Positions 45,008 through 52,944 of a DNA stretch of 64,000 nt are shown one piece after another (positions within the stretch are counted from its first letter, which is position 1; each line of letters begins with the position of its first letter). The DNA is from Halobellus captivus. GTDB lineage: Archaea > Halobacteriota > Halobacteria > Halobacteriales > Haloferacaceae. The position numbers were made by a program, and so were the translations under genes. The stretch spans positions 1 to 64,000 of the forward strand of contig NZ_RDQE01000007.1 of assembly GCF_003697845.1 (NCBI RefSeq), in the 5' to 3' direction. Below the pieces are notes generated by a model, which was given only the letters and a program-made list of their open reading frames with translations, searched no databases and was not told where the DNA came from.

Positions 45008-45517
45008 ATGACGAAATCAACACCACCAAATCAAGAAAGTATCGACAGCGAGCTTATTGAAGACATAAACAAACTGAAACTGTCAGATTTGGCGGAAGGG
45101 GCCGTTATCTGTCAAGTCTGTGACTCTCGAATTTGGGAAGGCGGACGCATTACTGTGTCCGCTTTTCGATCGAAGTCTGATCCGAAATTTAAGATTGAGG
45201 ATGTGTTTTGTCGGGGGCATGGAGATGAGTATAATCGCTCGTGGGATCGATCGCTCCGGGAGCTGGTTGTCCAAGGGCGGGTCGGTACGGTGTCAGACGC
45301 GGCGACGCAGTCGGCGTGGCTGGTTTTACTGGAACCTGAATTGGTTGTCTTCAGTCCGCGGAACACGCTAGAGGCATACACGCTGGATGATGCTGATCCG
45401 GACTCGGGTGCCGATGGTGAGGATGCCCGTGTTGATGTGACTCATTCGGGTGTGGTGACGGAGTCATCTGGCCGTGAGCAGCCGTCGTCGTGGTGTGACA
45501 GTGGTGGTTCGCAATGA
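45008..45517 (+). CDS. Small zinc-finger protein, first gene of the RAMP (HRAMP/type IV-like) operon
   Basis: 169 residues from ATG 45008; an in-frame ATG at 44921 would place the leader hairpins inside the gene and is rejected. C35-x2-C38 in ICQVCDS and C68-x2-H71 in FCRGHGD make a likely four-ligand zinc site. The C-terminal 50 residues are acidic and low in complexity. A small zinc-finger protein ahead of a Cas7-like gene recalls Csf1 of type IV CRISPR systems, the large-subunit equivalent, but the sequence alone does not prove homology. It overlaps the Cas7-like gene by 4 bases. Confidence 0.6.
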   Translation: MTKSTPPNQESIDSELIEDINKLKLSDLAEGAVICQVCDSRIWEGGRITVSAFRSKSDPKFKIEDVFCRGHGDEYNRSWDRSLRELVVQGRVGTVSDAATQSAWLVLLEPELVVFSPRNTLEAYTLDDADPDSGADGEDARVDVTHSGVVTESSGREQPSSWCDSGGSQ

Positions 45518-46509
45518 CGGGGGGATCGGAGTCCCCGTCATTCTCGGTGTGGCACCTTGACGGTGAGTTCGAGCTTCCACCTGTCGATGAGTCGACGTTC
45601 CCGGATCTGTACCTTGACCTTGGGGTGGATTTGCTTGCGCCGGGTGACGGCGTCGTGACTGATCGGCATCACGCTTCTGCGGATCGGTACGAGGCGGATG
45701 ATGCGATGAATCAGATTCGCGGGCAGATCTCCCCGTTCACGTTGTCGGGCTGGTTACGGCACGGGTGTGAACGCGTGTTGCAGATTGCTGGGATGTCGGC
45801 GTGCCATCCGGGTGAGCCGAATGCGGATTATATGCGTGCGGACGTGTATGATCGTGACCTGAGCCAGGGGTACCACGAGAAAGGAGCCTGCGTTGAGACA
45901 GGCGATACCGACGCTGGCTGTGTTGTCTACGAGTTGTTCGGTGGATTCGGTGACAAACCGGGCGAGTTGTTGCGTCGGCCGATTCGGTTCTCGCCGGTTC
46001 GCTCCCAGGTCGATGTTCTCCGTGGTGAGGCCGAGGCGCATTACCGGCAACTGCACACGCAGGTTCGGTCGCGGAACGATGAGGACGGTGGGCAGCCGTT
46101 GCGGCACGCGACTCGGGACGTGGTCGGGAACGTCGAGGGAACGTGGTTGTTGACGCTACGGACACTGAAGCCCGAGTTCGTCGGGTTGTTGCTAGAAGCG
46201 GTTTCGTTGCTCAATTCGAAGAGTGATACGTTTGAGTTCCAGCTCGGTGGTGCGCGGAATTTCGGTGCGGGGATTGCTGATGTGGGTGTGGTGAATCCGC
46301 TGTACACCAAGCGAGAGATCCGTCGCGTGTACAATCGGGCGCAGAACGCCACGAAGGCGATGCAGGAGAAAGACGATGAGTGGCGGAAGACGTGCCGTGA
46401 AGAGTTCACGCGAGCGTTGCAGGCGCGTGTGAGCGATGCTGACGGCGAGCTGAGTGCGGCGATCGATCGTCAGGACAGTGTCGTCGAGGGAGAGCGAGGT
46501 GATCTCTGA
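45514..46509 (+). CDS. Cas7-like RAMP protein
   Basis: 331 residues. SPFTLSGWLRHG (73-84) matches the Cas7/Csm3/Csf2 hallmark of small residues, then SLxGWLR. GELLRRPIRFSPVRSQVD (about 150-167) fits the next conserved Cas7 block. QLGGARNFGAG (about 242-252) is the glycine-rich RAMP loop. Cas7 subunits coat guide RNA in CRISPR effector complexes, so this is the likely backbone. It overlaps the zinc-finger gene by 4 bases and the next gene by 1 base. The Csm3-type catalytic Asp cannot be placed confidently, so target-RNA cleavage cannot be predicted. Confidence 0.75.
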   Translation: MTGGSESPSFSVWHLDGEFELPPVDESTFPDLYLDLGVDLLAPGDGVVTDRHHASADRYEADDAMNQIRGQISPFTLSGWLRHGCERVLQIAGMSACHPGEPNADYMRADVYDRDLSQGYHEKGACVETGDTDAGCVVYELFGGFGDKPGELLRRPIRFSPVRSQVDVLRGEAEAHYRQLHTQVRSRNDEDGGQPLRHATRDVVGNVEGTWLLTLRTLKPEFVGLLLEAVSLLNSKSDTFEFQLGGARNFGAGIADVGVVNPLYTKREIRRVYNRAQNATKAMQEKDDEWRKTCREEFTRALQARVSDADGELSAAIDRQDSVVEGERGDL

Positions 46510-47375
46510 TGAGTGATGCTCGTGACTTTGTGGATGCTGATGCAGTCGGTAAGACGGTTGCTGATCCGATGGTGGCGGTGTATCGCCACGATGTCCACAA
46601 ACTCCGGAATCGGCGGCACGGTTCGGGTGCTGACGAGTATCACGGTGTGCCGGTGAATGAGGCTGTCCCGCGGGGTGCGGATGGTGATGCGGCGTTACTG
46701 AGCCGACCGTCAGGTGAGCCGGAACAGACGGTGGCGAACCACTCGTCACCGTACCGGTTGTCGTTGCTGACGGGCGAGTCCGCGACTGAACCTGGCCGGA
46801 TTGAGGCGGCAGCGGATGGCGGGTTCCGGTCGTTGGTGGTATCTGATGATGCGTCTCGACTGCACGCGACGTGGTTGACGAGCGATGTGGCAGCGGCGTT
46901 CAACGAGTCAGTGTACTATCCGTACACGTCGTTGAAGTACCACGTGCTGCTGGCAGCGGCGTTGTTGTCGGAGTACCGTGCAGGACACAGTTTCGACGAG
47001 TTGTTCTTGACGGTGCGACCGGGTGAGGCAACGGCCGCTGATGCCGGTGTCGAAGCGGCATTAGAGAGTGGTGTGGTGTCGCCGCATCGAACCGTTCTAT
47101 GGTCACCGCTGGTGACGCTGGCTGTGACGAGTGATCCGGGTGATCGGCCGGCGGCGAGGCTCGGGCCGGAGCCGGCGCGGTCGTTTGCGGATGGCTGGTC
47201 ACGCCTGTCGGACCAACCGTTCGACACTGACGGGTCGCGGGCGTTGATGGTGTTGGATTCGCAGCTTCGCCGGCTGCGGTCGTGGTCGACGGCGTTGCAG
47301 TACATTGAGGAGTTCGTTGCGTGGCGTGGTATGCCTGATGCTGGTGCTGCCGATGTAAATCGGGGGTGGCCGTGA
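46509..47375 (+). CDS. Unknown protein of the RAMP operon
   Basis: 288 residues, starting one base into the stop of the Cas7-like gene. The N-terminal half has VAVYRHDVHKLRNRRHG; the centre has TSDVAAAFNESVYYPYTSLKYHVLLAAALLSEYRAG, which is helical. Long acidic and Ala/Gly-rich stretches make fold recognition difficult. Its place between two RAMP genes suggests a structural subunit of the complex (a diverged Cas5- or small-subunit-like protein), but no family motif is clear to me. Confidence 0.65.
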   Translation: MSDARDFVDADAVGKTVADPMVAVYRHDVHKLRNRRHGSGADEYHGVPVNEAVPRGADGDAALLSRPSGEPEQTVANHSSPYRLSLLTGESATEPGRIEAAADGGFRSLVVSDDASRLHATWLTSDVAAAFNESVYYPYTSLKYHVLLAAALLSEYRAGHSFDELFLTVRPGEATAADAGVEAALESGVVSPHRTVLWSPLVTLAVTSDPGDRPAARLGPEPARSFADGWSRLSDQPFDTDGSRALMVLDSQLRRLRSWSTALQYIEEFVAWRGMPDAGAADVNRGWP

Positions 47376-47377
47376 CG

Positions 47378-47746
47378 ATGAGACGCTTCGAATCTCTTCG
47401 TCGCAGGGTTGTGTCGATGCCGGAATACGACGGTATAGACGGGTCTCCTGCCCGGGGCACTGGAAATGGGGTGTGTGCCTCGTGGTGTAGGTGTTCCTGT
47501 GAAGACACTGGAAACGGGGTGTGTAGTTGTCGAGACAGAGGGGCGGCATCACTGCTGCGAGATGCGGTGCCGCTTCGAGATTGGCGGACGATAGGTGTCC
47601 CCGTTGACCCCTGTATTGCGCCGGTAGCGGCGCTGTACGGCTCGTGGCACTGGAAACAGGGTGTGTCTGGACCGCAGTCCGTGGCGCTTCAGTCTCGGAG
47701 ATTACTCGGGATCTGGAGTGGAAACGCAGGGGGTGAGTCAGCGTGA
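47378..47746 (+). CDS. Possible short ORF spanning the repeat-bearing spacer of the RAMP operon
   Basis: 122 codons from ATG 47378, 3 bases after the previous stop; its TGA overlaps the GTG of the next gene (47743). The peptide is Cys/Arg/Gly-rich and not acidic (GTGNGVC occurs twice because the repeats are in frame there), unlike other proteins here. So the open frame may be fortuitous in GC-rich DNA, and the segment may really be a non-coding repeat region. An alternative view is that it keeps ribosomes moving between the two genes. Confidence 0.3.
   Translation: MRRFESLRRRVVSMPEYDGIDGSPARGTGNGVCASWCRCSCEDTGNGVCSCRDRGAASLLRDAVPLRDWRTIGVPVDPCIAPVAALYGSWHWKQGVSGPQSVALQSRRLLGIWSGNAGGESA
47458..47666 (+). 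repeat. Three 19-nt direct repeats CACTGGAAAYRGGGTGTGT inside the RAMP operon
   Basis: Copies at 47458-47476, 47506-47524 and 47648-47666 differ only at two adjacent bases (AT, AC + G/A variation inside the AAAYRGGG core). Centre spacings are 48 and 142 bases (about 3 x 47). A degenerate fourth copy, AGTGGAAACGCAGGGGGTGAGT, lies at 47717-47738 and includes a GGGGGTGA ribosome-binding sequence for the next gene. No copy was noticed elsewhere in the window. The arms CAC and GTG can pair weakly. Regular CRISPR geometry is absent. Confidence 0.8.
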
Positions 47747-48771
47747 CACGAATTCAGCAGGTACTGTTCGAGCTGGAGACGGGGTATCTGGGGCACCCGT
47801 ACTTCGTGACAGGGAACGCGCTCTATCAGGCACTAGCACAGCGTGTCGATGAGTCGATGCGGCGAGGGCTGTGTGTCAGCAACGGTGTGTTCCTGCCGAA
47901 GGCGTACGGGACGCCGCCATCGTGGTACTCTCAGGAATCGTTAGGGAAGGTTGGATTGTCGCTACCGCCGGTCGAGGCGTATGATGATCTGTTCCTGCTG
48001 CGGGATTCGGCGCAGCGTTGGCTAAAGTCGTCGTGGCCACGAGACGCGCATAACGCCCATCCTGTCCAGTCGCACGGTGGGCGGCTTGCGTTCGATTCGG
48101 TCGCGTGGTTTGGTCGCCCGCCAGAGATGCAGACTTCGAAACGATCGGTTCGGTGGTTCGTCCAGTGTTACCTGTCTACGACTGGTTCGCACTCGAAGTC
48201 GGTGCTTCCCGTCGCAGACGAGACGCTGGATGGCCTGCAGGTCGGCGGCGCGCGGAACTACGGGTTCGGTCAGTTGTCGATCGTCGATTCACAACTGATC
48301 GATCTTGAGGCGTTGGACTACGACCGGATCGCAGCAGCTGATGAGCACTCCATTGAGTTGGTGTCGCCGTTCGTCATAGCGACCGACTACCCCGGTGCTG
48401 ATGATCAGTCGGTGCCGTGGTGGTGGGATGTGTCCCGCCCAGCTGCGCCGTCGAGTGCGGCTGACTGTGACCGTAACAATGAGGGTGAGGTGAGTGAAGC
48501 GAGAGGATCCGGGCTACGGCGACGGACGGAACGGCTCGTCGACGATGGAGACGTGTATGACCTAGCGACGATTGACCACGGACAGATTGTCGGGTACGAC
48601 GGATCGGACCCGGTTAAGACGGCGAAGAACGGGGTATCCCGGGTTGGAACGCATTCGCGGTTCGGATTCGGTGAGCTTCGAGTCCGCCCGGCGAGCGATG
48701 ATCGTATCCCGGATCGTGCCGAGCTGATACACGACGTTGAGAAGGCAGATGTCTCAGGGGGTGAAGCGTAG
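47743..48771 (+). CDS. Second RAMP protein (Cas5/Cas6/Csf3-like)
   Basis: 342 residues, GTG start. LQVGGARNYGFGQLSIV (about 165-181) is a glycine-rich RAMP loop nearly identical in core to that of the Cas7-like protein. VGTHSRFGFGELRV (about 301-314) gives a second glycine-rich strand. Two such regions fit a duplicated RRM fold as in Cas5 or Cas6. VQCYLSTTGSHSKSVLPV lies ahead. A His-based Cas6 active site cannot be confirmed, although H57/H120-region histidines occur. It probably caps or processes guide RNA. It overlaps the exonuclease gene by one base. Confidence 0.65.
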   Translation: MTRIQQVLFELETGYLGHPYFVTGNALYQALAQRVDESMRRGLCVSNGVFLPKAYGTPPSWYSQESLGKVGLSLPPVEAYDDLFLLRDSAQRWLKSSWPRDAHNAHPVQSHGGRLAFDSVAWFGRPPEMQTSKRSVRWFVQCYLSTTGSHSKSVLPVADETLDGLQVGGARNYGFGQLSIVDSQLIDLEALDYDRIAAADEHSIELVSPFVIATDYPGADDQSVPWWWDVSRPAAPSSAADCDRNNEGEVSEARGSGLRRRTERLVDDGDVYDLATIDHGQIVGYDGSDPVKTAKNGVSRVGTHSRFGFGELRVRPASDDRIPDRAELIHDVEKADVSGGEA

Positions 48772-49463
48772 TGGTGCTGGAACTGGTCGCGTTCGATATT
48801 GAGACGACTGGGTTCGGTGTCGACGACGAGGTTACTGTAATCGGATTCGCGGTGCCGATGGGCGTCCGCGTGTTCGTCCAGACTGGTAGTCGGGATGCCG
48901 ACGGTGTGGAGAGACGTGTTAGTGATCGCGTGCCTGTACACGTGCAGGTAACGACGCATCCGACGGAGCGAGCGCTGTTTGAAGCAGTGGGATCGTTCAC
49001 TGCGGACCGGCTCCAGGATGATGACGTGTTGCTGGTGGCGTTCAACGGAGAACGATGGAAGGGCGGGTTCGATCTCCCGTTCCTTCGGACGCGCTTGGCA
49101 CGGTTGGAGATTGAGTGGCCGTTCCGTGAGCTCCCGTACGCGGATCTTCTGCCGGTCTTAACGCGGCGATTCAATACGACCGTCACATCCTGTGATGGTG
49201 GTGACGGTGATGTCGTATCTGATGATCAGAGTGACTTAGCAGGCGTCTATGACGTGCTGTGTGATGGCCGGTACAGCGACGTGGATCCGTTCGTCGAGAG
49301 TGGTGAAGCAGTCACAGCGTTCAATGAGGGACGGTTCGCTGACCTAGTGTCTCATAACGTTGCGGATGTGTTGCGGACCCGTGATCTCGGACGGCTTGCT
49401 CAGTGGTATTGCTCGAAATCAGAGTTCTCGGTGAAGTCACTGTCACCGACGGTGCAGAGGTGA
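48771..49463 (+). CDS. PolB-like DEDD 3'-5' exonuclease of the RAMP operon
   Basis: 230 residues, GTG start inside the TAG of the preceding gene. Exo I: AFDIETTGF (D9, E11). Exo II: VAFNGERWKGGFDLPFLRTR (about 88-107), the NxxxFDxPFL pattern of family B polymerase exonucleases. Exo III: SHNVADVLRTRDL (about 194-206), where family B has Y-x3-D; here the first residue is His. The protein covers just the exonuclease domain. Its strict coupling to RAMP genes argues for a role in the same system, such as trimming guide or target nucleic acid. Confidence 0.78.
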   Translation: MVLELVAFDIETTGFGVDDEVTVIGFAVPMGVRVFVQTGSRDADGVERRVSDRVPVHVQVTTHPTERALFEAVGSFTADRLQDDDVLLVAFNGERWKGGFDLPFLRTRLARLEIEWPFRELPYADLLPVLTRRFNTTVTSCDGGDGDVVSDDQSDLAGVYDVLCDGRYSDVDPFVESGEAVTAFNEGRFADLVSHNVADVLRTRDLGRLAQWYCSKSEFSVKSLSPTVQR

Positions 49464-49596
49464 TGCTCGCGTAACTGTGCAACACCGAGTCTGACGGGGA
49501 GCGATGGAAGCGGTCGATCTGATTGAAGCGATCATCCATATGCTGGCCGGAACCGCGCGAACCAATCGAGCAAGCGACCGAAGCTAACAGAAACTG

Positions 49597-50688
49597 ATGA
49601 CACGAGCTGACGGACACCACGAGTTCAGCAACGAATCGAACGAACAAACGACGACGAGTGAGCCAGACGGCGCGGAGACGCGTACGTCTGACTCAGCGGC
49701 GAGCCACGACTATGAGCAGAACCGCGAGAACGCATCGGTAACTCCCGAGACACGCTCTGACGTGTTGGCACGAGACAGTCATCGGTGTCAAGTCTGCGGG
49801 CGAGAAGGTCCAGAGCGAGGTGGTCTGGCGACGTTACACGTTCACCATATCGAGCGTGACCCCGTCGGAGTCGCTGAAAACGACTTGGAGAATCTGACGA
49901 CGCTGTGCCGGTCCTGCCACAGTTGGATTCACCAGCAATCGACGCGTGCAGACGCTCCAGTAACACTCACAGAAGCCGATCTCAGTGTGCTGCTTCCGCA
50001 GGACATCGAGATCTTACGGTACTTGGCTGACGAGGGGCCAGCGCAGACTGGTAAGATCGCGGACTCGTTAACGGCGGAGTTGTCGCCAACGACGGTCCGT
50101 GAACGCCTTGCAGTCCTGATGGGGCTTGACAACCAGGTCGAGACGCGTGACCGGCAGATCGTTGATCAGGATGTCCAGACGGGTGCGTGGGGCTTGACAG
50201 GCCAAATCGAGCATTCTGCGCGTGGTCACATCCCGTCGGATCCGCAAGCGTTGATTCAGCGGGTTGAAGACGAGCAGGTCCGGCAAGCCTTAGAACGCGG
50301 TTGTAACCGGCAGACGGTTATGGACGTGCTTGACATTTCTAGGCGGACGACTTTCCACAAAGAGAAGCGAGCGTGTGCGTATGATTTCCCCCTGGATGCG
50401 TTTCGCCGCGGTGGTCGCGGTGGGCAGCATCCAGGTGGTGACACCACGAGTGAGACAGCCGACGAGGCAGACGTAAATTCGAGTAGTTCCGATGAGCAAC
50501 AACGGCTGGATTCCGTTGGCCACGGTGTCGGAGACAGTACTCCGTCTGACCCTACAGGACTAGGAGAGTCCGTTCAGGGCGATCAAGAAGATAGGGATGA
50601 GTCGACACCGGACGAGGGAAACGTAATGGTCCGCGAGCAGTTACAGACAGCTATTGCGGCGCTACAGCGGATCAACGCAGAGCTGTAG
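49597..50688 (+). CDS. HNH endonuclease with C-terminal helix-turn-helix regions
   Basis: 363 residues. CQVCGREGPERGG, LHVHHIERDP, LENLTTLCRSCHSWIH form the HNH nuclease: zinc cysteines and the catalytic HH/N/H set (about 65-110). Then two winged or simple HTH regions follow (DIEILRYLADEGPAQTGKIADSL; RGCNRQTVMDVLDISRRTTFHKEK), and an acidic Ser/Asp-rich tail. It lies 133 bases after the exonuclease and on the same strand. It may be part of the RAMP system or a stand-alone homing-like or defence nuclease. The gap between shows only a 27-codon frame. Confidence 0.82.
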   Translation: MTRADGHHEFSNESNEQTTTSEPDGAETRTSDSAASHDYEQNRENASVTPETRSDVLARDSHRCQVCGREGPERGGLATLHVHHIERDPVGVAENDLENLTTLCRSCHSWIHQQSTRADAPVTLTEADLSVLLPQDIEILRYLADEGPAQTGKIADSLTAELSPTTVRERLAVLMGLDNQVETRDRQIVDQDVQTGAWGLTGQIEHSARGHIPSDPQALIQRVEDEQVRQALERGCNRQTVMDVLDISRRTTFHKEKRACAYDFPLDAFRRGGRGGQHPGGDTTSETADEADVNSSSSDEQQRLDSVGHGVGDSTPSDPTGLGESVQGDQEDRDESTPDEGNVMVREQLQTAIAALQRINAEL

Positions 50689-50809
50689 TCGTCTAAGAAC
50701 GGACGATACGCGGTCAAATTCCTGTTTTCAACGCTGTTTCTATCACCCTGGGATTTGAATCCAATCTTGAGTTCGCTGAAACAGGTTCCACTGGGAGTGC
50801 GAATTCCGG

Positions 50810-51376
50810 TTAGAGTGGTGTTCCGGTGAGTTCGACTTTAGCGCTGTACTCGAAGTCTCCAGGTGATGCGCTTCGGGCAGCGTTGAAGAGTTTCCCCTGT
50901 ATTTCTCGATCAGGAAGTTCTGTTATTGCGGCGATACGGGTGATTAGGTCTTCGAATTCAAACTCCCAGCCGAGAAGTGGTTCTTCCACATCTGTAGAGA
51001 TGATCTTGTAATCGGCTTTGGATAGGATTCGGTCTCCGCTAAAATCATCCATCCAGTGGCTGACTACTTCGTGGCCTTGTTCTTGGTAGTATGTAGCGAT
51101 GTGCTCAGCTTCTTCGTCTGTGAGCGTGAGGTTGAGTTCTGCGTTGACGAATCTCTTGAGTTCGTCAATATCAACCTCAACTTCACTGATCGTGTAGTCT
51201 GTCCCAATCTCTGATGTTTCTACCCAGCGGCTGTCTTTCGTGCCGTGAGTATACACGATCGCTCTAATGATGAGGTTTCGAGCCTCATCAAGGTAGTAGT
51301 AGCCATATTTATCGAGTTCATCAAGGTCGACTTCGATTTCTGTGCCGTTTGTTTCGATGGTTGTTGTTAGCGTCAT
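50810..51376 (-). CDS. Hypothetical acidic protein
   Basis: 188 residues: MTLTTTIETNGTEIEVDLDELDKYGYYYLDEARNL opening, then helical segments with EAEHIATYYQEQG. No membrane segment, no recognised motif. Alone; convergent with the HNH gene. Confidence 0.6.
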   Translation of the reverse strand: MTLTTTIETNGTEIEVDLDELDKYGYYYLDEARNLIIRAIVYTHGTKDSRWVETSEIGTDYTISEVEVDIDELKRFVNAELNLTLTDEEAEHIATYYQEQGHEVVSHWMDDFSGDRILSKADYKIISTDVEEPLLGWEFEFEDLITRIAAITELPDREIQGKLFNAARSASPGDFEYSAKVELTGTPL

Positions 51377-51818
51377 AGCTGTTGGGTTGTTGTCTTGTTA
51401 GCAACGTGCGAGGGGTGCCCTGTGGGTGTACTGAAACGTGTGCGTATCCAGACAGTCTCACGACTACCTACAAGTGGTAGTCTATTAGCTACGCAGGGTT
51501 ACCGCGGGCTTCCATCGCCAAAGGGAGCTCTGAAACAATAGTAACTATCGGATCGTGACTTAAATACCCTTGGGGAAAGGGGATAATCCACGGTGGACTG
51601 CTTCCGCTTTCGATATTCTATTTCGTCTGCGAAGTCCCCCCGCAGTGAGAAATAAATTATACTTAACATTAACACAGGCCGTCTCACTTAGACTATTACC
51701 ACTAATGTAAACAGTTCCATCCTCTGCCGCGAGCATTTCTCCGATGCTTTCGAATTCTCTCATTGATTCTAGTAACCGATCGTGTTCGTAGAACCAACTT
51801 CGCCTATCAGGGATACCG
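51377..51818. other. 442-bp stretch without a confident gene
   Basis: Holds part of a minus-strand open frame (51560-51916) whose segment DRLLESMREFESIGEMLAAEDGTVYISG looks protein-like, but its N-terminus is basic and overlaps another frame, so it may be a decayed gene. Nothing else is seen. Confidence 0.4.
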
Positions 51819-51941
51819 CTACTCGTCGGCAGAGTCGCCCGACATCTTCGCCGCAGCCTCACGATCCTTGAGAAGCTGCTCTTTGGACTGGCCAGTCGTT
51901 TCGACCAGTTCATCAACGGTTGGGATGTCTTTCAGGACCAT
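51819..51941 (-). CDS. Very short acidic protein
   Basis: 40 residues from ATG 51941: MVLKDIPTVDELVETTGQSK-led, ending AAAKMSGDSADE. The acidic content and the clean helical pattern look halophilic, unlike the upstream part of the frame. It could be a small regulator, an antitoxin remnant, or fortuitous. Family not recognised. Confidence 0.35.
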   Translation of the reverse strand: MVLKDIPTVDELVETTGQSKEQLLKDREAAAKMSGDSADE

Positions 51942-52089
51942 TCTTTCACTCACAGATTTGCCGGTCGAACAATTATTTCGCACAGTCGTACGCAGGGGCC
52001 GCCTCTTCTTAGAGCCAGGCGAAGCCATCGAACAAATGGTTTCTCGTCGACGTAGTCTCCGACGCGGGCCGCGTATGACTCTCGCCGTG

Positions 52090-52869
52090 TCATTCGTTGT
52101 GGGTGGCAAGTAGTTCCTCAATAAGTTGGTACTGGTCGAGGAGATGGGTTATTGTTCGCCCGGATTCTGTGAGGCCGCGGTCTGTGTTCTGTATGACCGG
52201 TGTTGAATGGGCGACATCGTTCCGGAGATCCGTGATTGGGTCGAGTTGGCTGCTTGCTTGATGCCCGGCATCGAAGTCGAGTGCTTGTGATGCAGCGTCG
52301 CTGTTTCCGATGATAGTCACGAGTGTTGAGAATTGGGCGTAGTGAATCGGGTCAAGTGCGACGCCGGCGTCTTTCGCATCAGCGAGGCGTTCGTCGATGG
52401 CGTCCAATATGTCTGGGTGAAGCGGCGTGGTTTCGCGCCAATCTGGCACGTGTTCCTGGATTGTCTTTCGGAAGGCTTGTTCAAGTTGTGAGAGTTTGGT
52501 GTAGAGGTGTTGGTAGACTGGCTCGGTGTTGAGGTCTGCACGGGTGAGTATACCCGTGACTTGGTTTCGGTCCGCGAGATAGTAGAACGGGCGGTCATAG
52601 AGTGCTTCGAGAACTGTGTCGAGTGGGGAGTCGCTGGCGATGAGGACATCGACTGTGAGCGGTTCTGTAATCTCTGCGAGTGACGTGTCTGGCGAGGCTG
52701 TCTCTGCGGCGTCTCGTGTCACGTAGCCAATTGGGCGGCCATCCTCGAACACCGGTGCCGAGTCGTAGTCGCGTTCTGAAAGCCAGTCTGCTGCCGTCGG
52801 AACGTCGTCAGCCGGGCATATTTCTGGGTTTGCGGTAGCAATATTGTCCGCGGTGCAACCGTTGGTCAT
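52090..52869 (-). CDS. CBS-pair protein with C-terminal HEPN-like R-x4-H motif
   Basis: 259 residues. The first about 115 residues are a tandem CBS-type module: CPADDVPTAADWLSERDYDSAPVFEDGRPIGYVTRD, then VLIASDSPLDTVLEALYDRPFYYLADRNQVTGILTRADL. The remaining helical domain contains DLRNDVAHST, giving R216-x4-H221, the catalytic motif of HEPN ribonucleases. CBS pairs bind adenine nucleotides; HEPN domains are RNases common in toxin and defence proteins. A nucleotide-controlled RNase is a reasonable inference. No partner gene overlaps. Confidence 0.75.
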   Translation of the reverse strand: MTNGCTADNIATANPEICPADDVPTAADWLSERDYDSAPVFEDGRPIGYVTRDAAETASPDTSLAEITEPLTVDVLIASDSPLDTVLEALYDRPFYYLADRNQVTGILTRADLNTEPVYQHLYTKLSQLEQAFRKTIQEHVPDWRETTPLHPDILDAIDERLADAKDAGVALDPIHYAQFSTLVTIIGNSDAASQALDFDAGHQASSQLDPITDLRNDVAHSTPVIQNTDRGLTESGRTITHLLDQYQLIEELLATHNE

Positions 52870-52944
52870 GGTTTGTCGTGTGAGGGGAGTGCTGTAATAC
52901 CGACGTTAGATTTATTACTTTCAAAAATTAATAGGACTGTATAG

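Noticed and set aside
47458-47666. Canonical CRISPR array
   Set aside because: Repeats are only 19 nt, spacing irregular (48 and 142), and they do not resemble haloarchaeal CRISPR repeats; reported instead as a novel repeat.
49504-49587. 27-codon frame MEAVDLIEAIIHMLAG... between exonuclease and HNH genes
   Set aside because: Too short and without coupling or clear ribosome-binding site.
51560-51916. 118-codon minus-strand frame
   Set aside because: Basic N-terminus overlapping another frame, no coherent fold; at best a decayed gene.
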